NCBI GenBank assembly: GCA_965370415.1
Contig: CBDUTJ010000006.1
Coordinates: 32,857-96,856, forward strand
Reading direction: 5' to 3'
Origin: JACNIV01 sp965370415
Lineage (GTDB): Bacteria; Cloacimonadota; Cloacimonadia; Cloacimonadales; TCS61
DNA length: 64,000 nt
The notes under the pieces were generated by a model that was not told the DNA's origin, did no database searches, and saw only the letters and a program-made list of their open reading frames with translations. Within the stretch, counting starts at the first letter, position 1; every line of letters starts with the position of its first letter. The position numbers were made by a program, and so were the translations under genes. Below are positions 31,908-39,730 of the stretch, in pieces.

Positions 31908-33569
31908 ATGATTGTAACCATTTTCAAGTTGTTAGGAGCACTCGGAGTTTTCCTGTATGGAATGCGCGTGATGAGTGAAGGTATACAGAAAGTTGCCGGC
32001 AAAAAAATGCAATCTATCCTTAATTATATGACAGCCAATCGCGCAGTTGCCGTTCTTACCGGTTTTCTTATAACCGGGCTTGTACAGTCATCTTCGGCTA
32101 CTACAGTTATGGTAGTTAGTTTTGTGAATGCCAGTTTACTTACTCTTACACAAGCTATCGGCGTTGTGATGGGAGCCAATATAGGAACCACCGTAACTAC
32201 CTGGCTCATATCTATTATTGGTTTTAAATTCAGTATAACGGCTATAGCTCTTCCCATAGTTGGGATCGGTTTGCCTTTCATGTTCTCGAAATATAAGAAA
32301 AGAAGGGATATCGGCGATATCCTGATCGGTTTTGGTTTGTTGTTCCTGGGCTTAATGTTCCTGAAAAGTTCTGTACCGGATATCAGAAGTAACCCGGAAG
32401 TTTTGGAATTTTTAAAAAATTATACCGAACTGGGATTTATGTCGTTCTTGATCTTTGTAGGAGTTGGTTCTATACTTACAGTTATCGTGCAATCTTCCAG
32501 TGCTGCCATGGCTATCACGGTTACGATGGCATTCATGGGCTGGATAGGTTTTGAAACTGCCGCAGCGATAGTATTAGGAGAGAACATCGGAACCACTGTA
32601 ACAGCTTATCTTGCTTCTATTGGAACTTCTGTAAATGCCCGCAGAACAGCCCGTGCTCATTTCCTGTTCAATTTCTTTGGCGTTATCTGGATGGCTTTTA
32701 TCTTTAGATATTTCACTGCTTTCATCCTGAAGATCGCACCCTGGAATTCCAGCCTGCAAGAAAATCTACCATTAAATCTCTCTCTGTTCCATTCGGTATT
32801 TAATATTATTAATACTCTCATATGTCTACCGTTCATAGCCCAATTTGCAAAATTAGTAAATATACTTGTAAAAGCCAAAGAAAGCGATCTATCCAAAGAA
32901 TATAAATTGAAATTCATATCAACAGGACTTCAAGATACAGCCCAGATGAATATCCAAACTGCTAAGATAGAACTCACAAAAATGGCTCTTGTTACAGAGA
33001 AAATGTTCACCACTTTCCTGAATGTATTCCGCAATCCGGATAAAAAGATGGGTTCTAAAGTGGAAAAAGTAAAAGAAATGGAAAACCTTACCGACCAGAT
33101 GCAGGAAGAGATCACAAAATTCCTGGTGGAATGTTCAAAAGAAGAACTCAGTGAACGCAGCATAATGAACGTTACCGCCATGATGCGTGTGGTGAATGAA
33201 CTGGAAAATATCGGTGATAGTTGTTATAAATTGATGATCCTTACAGAAAGAAAATATGATAACAAAATTCAACTGCATAATAAAGCGATGGAAGAATTTA
33301 ACGATTTTACTTCTATACTGCTGGAATTCATGGGAATATACAAAGAACACATGACCGAACACCTGGAAAAGAAGCTTCTTGAGCTTGCCTATAAATTGGA
33401 AAGGAAGATCAATCATCTACGGGATAACTTGAAAAAAGCAGCTCAAAAACGCCTGCAAGTTGGTGCAGATGTTAAATCCGAATTACTCTACCTGGACCTT
33501 TTAAAACACTTTGAACATATCGGTGATAATTCGCTCAATATTGCCCAGGCACTCAGGCAAGTTTATTAA
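31908..33569 (+). CDS. Na+/phosphate cotransporter with C-terminal PhoU domain
   Basis: 553 residues. The membrane half (1-320) holds two inverted NptA/PNaS repeats with the phosphate-binding QSSSATT and QSSSAAM motifs and paired GANIGTTVT/GENIGTTVT loops. The C-terminal 200 residues form a PhoU-like helical bundle (VNELENIGDSCYKL, HFEHIGDNSLNIAQAL). Such YjbB-like proteins move phosphate with sodium, often outward as relief of excess. Placed 88 nt after phoU, it supplies a second, low-energy phosphate route. Confidence 0.92.
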   Translation: MIVTIFKLLGALGVFLYGMRVMSEGIQKVAGKKMQSILNYMTANRAVAVLTGFLITGLVQSSSATTVMVVSFVNASLLTLTQAIGVVMGANIGTTVTTWLISIIGFKFSITAIALPIVGIGLPFMFSKYKKRRDIGDILIGFGLLFLGLMFLKSSVPDIRSNPEVLEFLKNYTELGFMSFLIFVGVGSILTVIVQSSSAAMAITVTMAFMGWIGFETAAAIVLGENIGTTVTAYLASIGTSVNARRTARAHFLFNFFGVIWMAFIFRYFTAFILKIAPWNSSLQENLPLNLSLFHSVFNIINTLICLPFIAQFAKLVNILVKAKESDLSKEYKLKFISTGLQDTAQMNIQTAKIELTKMALVTEKMFTTFLNVFRNPDKKMGSKVEKVKEMENLTDQMQEEITKFLVECSKEELSERSIMNVTAMMRVVNELENIGDSCYKLMILTERKYDNKIQLHNKAMEEFNDFTSILLEFMGIYKEHMTEHLEKKLLELAYKLERKINHLRDNLKKAAQKRLQVGADVKSELLYLDLLKHFEHIGDNSLNIAQALRQVY

Positions 33570-33589
33570 CATTAAATTACTTTCTGGAT

Positions 33590-33618
33590 CCCCCTTTTCA
33601 AGGGGGAATTAAAGGGGG
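33590..33618 (+). terminator. Hairpin after the Na/Pi cotransporter
   Basis: CCCCCTTTTCAAGGGGG at 33590-33606 forms a strong stem, followed by AATTAAAGGGGG, which can pair alternatively. No T-run follows, so it may act as a 3' stabiliser; the motif is also a dispersed intergenic repeat in other bacteria. The rest of 33619-33768 holds only a partial CTCGA-type palindrome (about 33675-33708). Confidence 0.45.
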
Positions 33619-33768
33619 TTGATTTTCGAATCCAATCTCGTTATACAGGCTTCATCAATCTCATCACAGAATGCTCAACTCGATGCAAGCTCTCGAGTCG
33701 AAACATTATTATTCTAACAATTATTGCATAAATAGTTCTTCTACTTATCTTCACTTTTGTGGAAAACA

Positions 33769-34095
33769 TCATTCTTTTAGAAAATATAACAACCCTAAAG
33801 AACCTCTCGTGATAAGCCCAAAAGAGAGAAAACCATGAAACCAGTTATATCCCGGAAATTTGAAATAGATAATAGCCATGATAGCACCCAGGAAAGAAGC
33901 ATGTAAAGCGGAAGCTTTAAATAAAAGAACCATTTCCCGCTCATCCGGCATGTCCCTGGTGGCAATTAATCCTGCAAAGAACAGTATTAAACCCAATAAA
34001 CCATAATCACCAAAAGTTAACGTTAGAATAAAAACCAATATCCCTGAAATTACTTCGATACTAAAGAATAATGTGTTGTTTCCTCTAATTTTCAT
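33769..34095 (-). CDS. Small membrane protein paired with HTH regulator
   Basis: 108 residues with four predicted helices (about 10-27, 30-45, 60-78, 86-105) and a charged loop RDMPDEREMVLLFKAS. It overlaps the upstream regulator gene by four bases. Pairing of a small DUF2178-like integral membrane protein with a YozG-like Xre regulator is common in bacteria. The exact family is not certain and its role is unknown. Confidence 0.7.
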   Translation of the reverse strand: MKIRGNNTLFFSIEVISGILVFILTLTFGDYGLLGLILFFAGLIATRDMPDEREMVLLFKASALHASFLGAIMAIIYFKFPGYNWFHGFLSFGLITRGSLGLLYFLKE

Positions 34096-34301
34096 TTTTC
34101 CTCCAGATAAAATATTTCTTCTACATTTGTTTTGAACACTTTAGCAATATTTAAAGCCAACCTTACCGATGGATTGAATTTTCCTTTTTCGATGGCTATT
34201 ATCGTCTGACGGGAAACTCCTACTTCTTTTGCAAGCTGCTGTTGAGTCATCTCATCATTCATGAATCTGAACTGTCTTAATTTATTTTTCAGCTCATCCA
34301 A
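34092..34301 (-). CDS. Xre-family HTH transcriptional regulator (YozG-like)
   Basis: 69 residues, a single helix-turn-helix domain: MTQQQLAKEVGVSRQTIIAIEKGKFNPSVRLALNIAKVF. The start is TTG at 34301, six bases after GGAGG; no in-frame ATG fits. Such compact regulators usually repress their own operon. Three TTTAC half-sites spaced exactly 21 bp lie over its promoter region. Confidence 0.9.
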   Translation of the reverse strand: MDELKNKLRQFRFMNDEMTQQQLAKEVGVSRQTIIAIEKGKFNPSVRLALNIAKVFKTNVEEIFYLEEK

Positions 34302-34328
34302 TTTCTACCTCCTTTATTTCACTCACGA

Positions 34329-34360
34329 GTCAAAGTCATTTATTGTTTACTTTATGTCAA
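34329..34360 (-). promoter_or_regulatory. Candidate promoter, HTH/membrane pair
   Basis: TTGACA on the minus strand (34360-34355), 20-nt spacer, TTTGAC (34334-34329), 27 nt before the TTG start; it overlaps the first operator-like repeat. Confidence 0.4.
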
Positions 34361-34392
34361 GTTTTATTTACATTATGTTGTGTTTTGTTTAC
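34346..34392. promoter_or_regulatory. Candidate autoregulatory operator: 21-bp-spaced direct repeats
   Basis: TTTACTTTATGT (34346-34357) and TTTACATTATGT (34367-34378) differ at one base, and a further TTTAC is at 34388-34392. Starts are exactly 21 bp apart, two helix turns. The first copy overlaps the -35-like TTGACA of the HTH gene. Confidence 0.55.
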
Positions 34393-34401
34393 CTTGGTTT
34401 T

Positions 34402-34430
34402 CAACACAGAGTCACAGAGACACAGAGAAC
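34402..34430. repeat. CACAGAG-type short tandem repeat
   Basis: ACACAGAGTCACAGAGACAC AGAGAA-type sequence, three imperfect copies of CACAGAGN, of a kind found scattered in intergenic DNA of many bacterial genomes. The remainder of 34393-34692 holds a CTCCCCTTTAAAAGGGGAG hairpin (34497-34515) and the inverted repeat listed next. Confidence 0.5.
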
Positions 34431-34517
34431 ATGGTGTTAAAATTTGGTAAAACAGCATCGGCACGATCAGAAGTTTTGTTCTCCCCCATATTTTAGCTCC
34501 CCTTTAAAAGGGGAGAA

Positions 34518-34572
34518 GTCCGGCACCTATTTTAAAAAAGAATTTCTTTAAAAAAAGCAAATAGGTGCGGGA
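34518..34572. repeat. 55-bp element with 15-bp terminal inverted repeats
   Basis: GTCCGGCACCTATTT (34518-34532) and AAATAGGTGCGGGAC (34558-34572) are inverted copies with one mismatch. The inside is a second AT-rich inverted repeat around AAAGAATTTCTTT. It could be a very small mobile element or a strong hairpin. Confidence 0.65.
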
Positions 34573-34692
34573 CAGAAGGGTTTAACACACTTAACAGCAA
34601 ACTTTTCACTCTATCTCCTTACAGAAAAATTAAATGGCTTGACGTAGATTAATAATTTTCTTTTTTTCACTTTTGTAACAAAGGATAAGGAA

Positions 34693-34800
34693 ATGGGATA
34701 TTTACAAGAAGCTGAGAATAATTATTTACATAAAGTATGTAAAACGCAATCTACCATTTATGAAGTAGTTAAGCAACATCATGAAACAAAATTTAAATAA
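34693..34800 (+). CDS. Short ORF (35 aa), possible leader peptide or small protein
   Basis: An open frame MGYLQEAENNYLHKVCKTQS... of 35 codons with a good ribosome site (AAGGATAAGGAA) and a stop two bases before the ATG of the following membrane-protein gene, which itself has only a weak site. The tight junction suggests translational coupling. There is no known family; short length keeps confidence low. Confidence 0.4.
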   Translation: MGYLQEAENNYLHKVCKTQSTIYEVVKQHHETKFK

Positions 34801-34802
34801 AG

Positions 34803-35459
34803 ATGAGTAACATAATAATTAAAATTGCTGATATCTTTCTTGAAACAGAGGAATCATCATTTGATTGGAAAAAAGATAAAAGTATTATGATTTCATGGTA
34901 TATTTTATTCTTTTTAGTTTTAATTGTGATATTATATAAAGGATTAATAAATTTACTTATGCCCCAATTAAGTAATTCTATTAAACTGACTTATATTTTC
35001 AGAATCGGAAATTTAAGCCTTGCAACTTTTATGATATTTGCTCTAGGACATTTAACCTTTCGATTTTATCGATTTATCATATATGCAAATAATAGGATTT
35101 ATTTTATAAATATTATTTATTTCTATATAATGAGTATTTTACTTTTTAGTTATGCATATAACCTACTTAACCAAATCAACTCTGAGTTTTTTATATCAAC
35201 AATTGACTTACCTGTACATTCAGAAACTTATGTTAATCATGGTTTAATGAGATTCTTAACAGGTTTAAAGTTTATGCTATATAGTGCTTTGCAGAGCGTT
35301 ACAGGTAATTTTAATGGTATAAACTCGAATTCTGTTATTGTAAGTATTTACAACTATTTACAGAACATTTATACTATATCTTTATTATCCTTATTGATTT
35401 CTACATTTGTAAGTAGAAATTCAAATAAACATTCAGATAAACATAATAACGTTGCCTAA
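34803..35459 (+). CDS. Hypothetical integral membrane protein, cassette-like
   Basis: 218 residues with four or five hydrophobic helices (about 28-48, 65-87, 100-125, 185-203) and a polar tail. It is markedly AT-rich. The frame ends with GCC TAA inside GCCTAAC, as is typical of integron cassette genes, and an attC-like inverted repeat follows. No family is recognised. A 35-codon frame sits just upstream. Confidence 0.6.
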   Translation: MSNIIIKIADIFLETEESSFDWKKDKSIMISWYILFFLVLIVILYKGLINLLMPQLSNSIKLTYIFRIGNLSLATFMIFALGHLTFRFYRFIIYANNRIYFINIIYFYIMSILLFSYAYNLLNQINSEFFISTIDLPVHSETYVNHGLMRFLTGLKFMLYSALQSVTGNFNGINSNSVIVSIYNYLQNIYTISLLSLLISTFVSRNSNKHSDKHNNVA

Positions 35460-35585
35460 CAATATGTATAAAAAATTACTGGATAGTAATAAAATTGAGT
35501 GTTTTAATTCGTTTCAAAATCGGTGTGTCTTGATAAAAAATCGCTTCGAAGATAGTAACTTTTCATACACTAACCGTTAACAAAT
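35454..35585 (+). other. attC-like imperfect palindrome after the membrane gene
   Basis: GCCTAAC (fits the RYYYAAC consensus) overlaps the stop codon. Downstream near 35575-35585, CGTTAACA provides a weaker opposite box. Between them ATGTATAAAAAATTACT pairs with the reverse complement of AGTAACTTTTCATACAC at 14 of 17 positions, with unequal spacers (3 and 5 nt) between boxes. That geometry is like attC sites of about 130 bp, but the right box departs from GTTRRRY and no integrase is in view. Confidence 0.4.
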
Positions 35586-35689
35586 AATGTATAATCCCAG
35601 ATTCCTTCTTACATTCCACTCCAGCAACTACCTAATAGGAATGAGAAAAATACTTTGTTCGTTTTTGTTCGTTGTTACAAATCCTTAAG

Positions 35690-37351
35690 CTACAGAATCA
35701 CACTTTCTTTATATTCACCGAATTCTTGACGTAACACACCGCAGATCTCACCGAGAGTAGCATAAGCTTTTACTGCTTTCAGGATATGCAGCATCAGGTT
35801 ATCATTTGAATTAGCTGCTTGGCGAATATTTTCCAGTTTGGTTTTTACAATCTTGTTATTTCGTTCACTCTTAACCAGCTTAAGTTTCTTGCACTGGTTC
35901 TCACCGATAACCGGGTTAACTTTCAAGAGTTCGGGTCTGGTTTTTTCTTCTGCCGTAAATTCGTTCACGCCCACTACAATCCGTTCTTTGCTTTCAATGG
36001 ATCTCTGATAATCATAAGCGCTGTTCTGAATATGCTGCTGCACGAATCCTTTTTCGATAGCAGAGACCATTCCGCCCATTTCTTCTATTTCATCGATCAT
36101 TTCTTCTGCTTCTTTTATCATATCGGAAGTAAGTGATTCCACATAATAAGAGCCAGCCAGCGGATCGATCGTATTGGTTACTCCGCTTTCATGTGCAACT
36201 ATCTGCTGGGTACGAAGTGCGATCTGAACAGAATCTTCTGTGGGAAGAGCCAGAGCTTCATCACGAGAATTTGTGTGTAGGGATTGTGTTCCTCCCAGAA
36301 CTGCTGCCAGGGTTTGAATAGCCACCCGAACAATATTATTATCCGGTTGTTGGGCTGTGAGAGTGCATCCGGCAGTCTGTGTGTGAAAGCGCAGCATCAA
36401 GCTTTTGAGATTTGCAGCTCCAAATTTTTCTTTCATTATCTTTGCCCACAAAAAACGTGCAGCACGGAATTTTGCAACTTCTTCCAAGAGGTCGTTATGT
36501 GCATTGAAGAAAAAAGAAAGTCGAGGAGCAAAATCATCTACATTCATGCCGCTTTCGATAGCAGCTTTCACATAAGCAATTCCGTCTGCCAGGGTGAATG
36601 CTACTTCCTGAGCTGCTGTGGAACCTGCTTCTCTAATGTGATATCCAGAAATCGATATTGTATTCCAGTTTGGAACTTCTTTGCTGCAAAATTCAAATGT
36701 GTCGGTAATTAATCTCATGGAAGGTTTGGGTGGGAAAATGTAAGTTCCACGAGCAATGTATTCCTTTAAAATATCATTCTGGATAGTTCCTCTTAATTGA
36801 TCAGCAGAAACTCCCTGTTTTTCTGCCACAACGATATACATTGCCAGCAGCACAGCAGCGGGAGCATTTATGGTCATGGAGGTGGAAACTTTATCGAGTG
36901 GGATTCCATCAAAAAGAACTTCCATATCTGCCAGTGAATCGATGGCAACACCAACCTTTCCCACTTCGCCTTCGCTCATCAGGTGATCGCTGTCATAACC
37001 CATTTGCGTGGGAAGATCGAAAGCAATGCTGAGTCCTGTCTGTCCTTTTTGCAGCAGGAATTTGTATCTTTCATTGGATTCCTGTGCATTTCCAAAACCA
37101 GCATATTGACGCATCGTCCATAAGCGTCCTCGATACATTGTGGGCTGAACTCCGCGGGTGTACGGATAAACTCCGGGAAAACCGAGAGATTCTTCATAAC
37201 TTATATTTTCTGTATCTTCTTTTGTATAAATTCTTTCAACTTCTTTATCTGAACCGGTGAGGAATTTTTCCTTTCTTTCCGGGAATCTGCTTAAAGTTTT
37301 TTCCACAGACTTTTTAAAAAGTTCTTTCTGTTCATCGAATGACTTTGGCAT
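35690..37351 (-). CDS. Methylmalonyl-CoA mutase, large (catalytic) subunit
   Basis: 553 residues, the length of the archaeal-type large subunit without a B12-binding domain. It interconverts methylmalonyl-CoA and succinyl-CoA in propionate metabolism. The active-site segment TMYRGRLWTMRQYAGFGNAQESN is near residue 75, with IAFDLPTQMGYDSD, AVDS-like VAIDSLADME, MLRFHTQTAGCTLTAQQPDNN and GGTQSLHTNS following. The separate B12-binding subunit is not adjacent. GGAGAATGTT precedes the start. It may equally act on a related acyl-CoA. Confidence 0.93.
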   Translation of the reverse strand: MPKSFDEQKELFKKSVEKTLSRFPERKEKFLTGSDKEVERIYTKEDTENISYEESLGFPGVYPYTRGVQPTMYRGRLWTMRQYAGFGNAQESNERYKFLLQKGQTGLSIAFDLPTQMGYDSDHLMSEGEVGKVGVAIDSLADMEVLFDGIPLDKVSTSMTINAPAAVLLAMYIVVAEKQGVSADQLRGTIQNDILKEYIARGTYIFPPKPSMRLITDTFEFCSKEVPNWNTISISGYHIREAGSTAAQEVAFTLADGIAYVKAAIESGMNVDDFAPRLSFFFNAHNDLLEEVAKFRAARFLWAKIMKEKFGAANLKSLMLRFHTQTAGCTLTAQQPDNNIVRVAIQTLAAVLGGTQSLHTNSRDEALALPTEDSVQIALRTQQIVAHESGVTNTIDPLAGSYYVESLTSDMIKEAEEMIDEIEEMGGMVSAIEKGFVQQHIQNSAYDYQRSIESKERIVVGVNEFTAEEKTRPELLKVNPVIGENQCKKLKLVKSERNNKIVKTKLENIRQAANSNDNLMLHILKAVKAYATLGEICGVLRQEFGEYKESVIL

Positions 37352-37376
37352 AACATTCTCCTGATCAATGTTTTAT

Positions 37377-37408
37377 GTTCAATTCGTATATTACATGTTT
37401 TATGTCAA
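37377..37408 (-). promoter_or_regulatory. Candidate promoter, methylmalonyl-CoA mutase
   Basis: TTGACA on the minus strand (37408-37403), 20-nt spacer, TTGAAC (37382-37377), 25 nt before the start. Confidence 0.4.
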
Positions 37409-37439
37409 ATATAAAAGGTTTGTACAGCTTACAAATAAA

Positions 37440-38252
37440 TTACACAATTGAAATAAAAATAATTACAATTACAAATAATATTCCTATAATTATAAAACCC
37501 TTTCTCACAAGCGTTTTTTCATATTCCATATCTCTTGATGGAAAATAAAAACTCTCTTTATCAATTTCTTTCTTATAACGGTTTTGAATTATAAATACAG
37601 GCATAAAGGAACTAATCATGATCGAAATATAGCCCAATAATGCTACTATAATTTTCACTTCAGTAACTGTTATAATTGAAAATATCACAAAAAGTAATAA
37701 CCATTCTATGAATATAATAAATGTTAGTCTAATTCCCCATTTCTGCATTATTTCAGCATTGAAGATGGCTCTTGTAAATTTGAAAAGCTTCTTATGGTAA
37801 TAGACTTCAGATTTTCTTGAAGCATCTAAACCTTTTTTCATTTCGATCACAAATTCGTATGCATCCTTGAAAACCAGGAAAATCCTGATTTTTTGCTCAT
37901 TTGTATATAGTTTTATGGATGACCTATTGTGAAAAAATGTGAATTTCATTTTCTTTACATCATTAAAAGGAATTGTTTTTGTGGATCTGCGATTTGTATA
38001 TATTATCTGCTTGGAATCGATACTTGCTTTAATGCCATATACCCTGTGATTATTGTATAACTGAATTCCAAACAATAAAAGACAATATACAATAACAAAA
38101 ATAATCTGATCTATTGAATCTTCAAAGATTTCACCGTATTTAATAAAGTAAATAATCGGATAATATACAAAAAATGATGCCATAATCCAAATCAGAATAA
38201 TTGAAAAAAAAGCATTTTCTTTATGTTCCTTTCCAGGCTTGTATTTTTTCAT
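37440..38252 (-). CDS. Hypothetical membrane protein with PH-like central domain
   Basis: 270 residues from the ATG at 38252 (AAGAAGG upstream, then MKKYKPGKEH). Hydrophobic helices at about 17-40, 52-68, 175-195, 202-225 and 250-270. Between them, KASIDSKQIIYTNRRSTKTIPFNDVKKMKF resembles the beta strands of bacterial PH-like (bPH) domains in membrane proteins. No enzymatic motif is seen. The function is unknown. Confidence 0.65.
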   Translation of the reverse strand: MKKYKPGKEHKENAFFSIILIWIMASFFVYYPIIYFIKYGEIFEDSIDQIIFVIVYCLLLFGIQLYNNHRVYGIKASIDSKQIIYTNRRSTKTIPFNDVKKMKFTFFHNRSSIKLYTNEQKIRIFLVFKDAYEFVIEMKKGLDASRKSEVYYHKKLFKFTRAIFNAEIMQKWGIRLTFIIFIEWLLLFVIFSIITVTEVKIIVALLGYISIMISSFMPVFIIQNRYKKEIDKESFYFPSRDMEYEKTLVRKGFIIIGILFVIVIIFISIV

Positions 38253-38266
38253 AATTTTCCTTCTTA

Positions 38267-38298
38267 CATAAATCACTATATATTCCGATTATTGTCAA
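38267..38298 (-). promoter_or_regulatory. Candidate promoter, 37440 membrane protein
   Basis: TTGACA on the minus strand (38298-38293), 20-nt spacer, TTTATG (38272-38267). It begins right after the terminator of the upstream gene. Confidence 0.35.
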
Positions 38299-38300
38299 AT

Positions 38301-38325
38301 AAAAAAGCGGCATTTCTACCGCTTT
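38301..38325 (-). terminator. Rho-independent terminator after the SPT-like gene
   Basis: Read on the minus strand, AAAGCGG-TAGAAATG-CCGCTTT forms a hairpin and is followed by a run of T (38306-38301). It lies 23 nt past the stop codon. Confidence 0.8.
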
Positions 38326-38347
38326 CAATTCTATCTTTTATTATATA

Positions 38348-39529
38348 TTAAATAATTCCAACTGCTTTACCGATCTTTTCAAATTTTTCCAGGGCTTCAT
38401 CGAGCTGCTTCCTGGTGTGAGTAGCCATAAAGCTGGTGCGGATAAGTGTGTCATTTGGAGGAACGGCTGGCGGAACAACCGGATTTATAAAAACACCTTC
38501 ATCATCGAGTTGTTTCCACATTTTAAAGGCATTCATCATATCTCCCACGTGAAGCGGTATAACCGGTGTACAGGAAGTTCCTGTATTATATCCCATAGCT
38601 TTAAAATTTTCCATCATATAATGTGTATTTTCCCAGAGTTTATCTATGCGTTCCGGTTCTTCTTTCATGATCTTCATTGCTTCTAATACTGTGGCAGCAG
38701 AAGCTGGTGGCAGTGATGCGCTGAAAATTAACGAACGGGCATGATGTTTGAGGAAATGTATAACCTCTTTGCTGCCGGCGATAAATCCACCCACAGAAGC
38801 CAACGATTTACTGAAAGTTCCCATAATTAATTCAACATCATCTGTGCAGCCAAAATGCATGGCAGCGCCTGCACCCGTTTTGTGCAGAACTCCCAACGAA
38901 TGTGCTTCGTCCACCATTACACTGGCACCATGTTTCTTTGCCAGTTTGCAGATATTAGGAACATCCGCAATGTCACCTTCCATACTGAAAATTCCATCAA
39001 CAACTATCAGAGCACCTTTCCCTGCCACTTTGTTCTTCAGAACCGTATCGAGATGTTTCATATTATTATGATTGAATCGTACCATTTTTCCCTGGGAAAG
39101 CATACAGCCATCCAGAATTGAAGCATGATCGAATTTATCAGTAACGATATATTCTCCCTTATCCACCATAGCAGAGATGGCACCCAAATTTGCCATATAA
39201 CCTGCAGCAAAAGCCAGCGAAGCTTCCTTGCCAACCAGTTTGGCCAGTTTATCCTCAAGCTCTATATGAATGTCCAGAGTTCCGTTCAGGAAGCGGGAAC
39301 CGGCACAACCAGTGCCATATTTATCGGTTGCCTTTTTGGCAGCTTCTATTACGCGCGGATGATTGGTGAGACCCAGGTAGCTGTTCGAGCCCATCATCAA
39401 CATACGTTTACCATTACAGCTTACTTCGGTATCCTGTTCAGAATCTATAATCCTGAAATACGGATAATGACCCAAAGCCATAATTTCTTTAGCAAGGGTA
39501 AATCCTTTAACTTTATCGAGTAAACTCAT
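38348..39529 (-). CDS. Alpha-oxoamine synthase, serine palmitoyltransferase-like
   Basis: 393 residues, PLP fold-type I enzyme of the KBL/BioF/SPT family that condenses an amino acid with an acyl-CoA. Visible: SNSYLGLTNHPRV, GTGCAGSRFLNGT, the Asp of VMVDEAHSLGVLH, and the PLP Lys in GTFSKSLASVGGF. The N-terminal MLMMGSNSYLGLT and the long C-terminal VVPPAVPPNDTLIRTSFMATHT suit bacterial SPT rather than BioF or KBL. No biotin or threonine genes are adjacent. It could support sphingolipid formation in the membrane. Confidence 0.8.
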   Translation of the reverse strand: MSLLDKVKGFTLAKEIMALGHYPYFRIIDSEQDTEVSCNGKRMLMMGSNSYLGLTNHPRVIEAAKKATDKYGTGCAGSRFLNGTLDIHIELEDKLAKLVGKEASLAFAAGYMANLGAISAMVDKGEYIVTDKFDHASILDGCMLSQGKMVRFNHNNMKHLDTVLKNKVAGKGALIVVDGIFSMEGDIADVPNICKLAKKHGASVMVDEAHSLGVLHKTGAGAAMHFGCTDDVELIMGTFSKSLASVGGFIAGSKEVIHFLKHHARSLIFSASLPPASAATVLEAMKIMKEEPERIDKLWENTHYMMENFKAMGYNTGTSCTPVIPLHVGDMMNAFKMWKQLDDEGVFINPVVPPAVPPNDTLIRTSFMATHTRKQLDEALEKFEKIGKAVGII

Positions 39530-39558
39530 TTAACCTTCTTTAAATATTTTATTTAAAA

Positions 39559-39590
39559 TTCAAAAGCAGATTTTCAATATACACTGTCAA
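39559..39590 (-). promoter_or_regulatory. Candidate promoter, SPT-like gene
   Basis: TTGACA on the minus strand (39590-39585), 20-nt spacer, TTTGAA (39564-39559), 30 nt before the start. Confidence 0.4.
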
Positions 39591-39607
39591 CAAAATAAAG
39601 TTTTTGA

Positions 39608-39725
39608 CTCTCATTACGAAGCTTCCGCTTCGTAATGCACTAACTTTAGAAGCTGCCGCTTCCATAGTGCGAAGTAAAAACTTCGCAGGTTATTGCATTC
39701 CCAACTGGAAAGTTGGGAATGAGAG
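39608..39725. repeat. REPIN-like composite element, copy 1
   Basis: It starts CTCTCATT and ends AATGAGAG. Three inverted repeats follow in order: CATTACGAAGC/GCTTCGTAATG (39612-39637), GCGAAGT/ACTTCGC (39669-39686) and CATTCCCAACT/AGTTGGGAATG (39696-39721). The first and last are REP units in opposite orientation, each with CTC outside and GCA inside. It sits directly after the stop of the 848-residue protein gene. Confidence 0.85.
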
Positions 39726-39730
39726 AAAGT

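Noticed and set aside
34560..34600. Second Pho box (TTTAACACACTTAACA)
   Set aside because: TTAACA copies are 9 bp, not 11 bp, apart and there is no phosphate gene or good -10 nearby.
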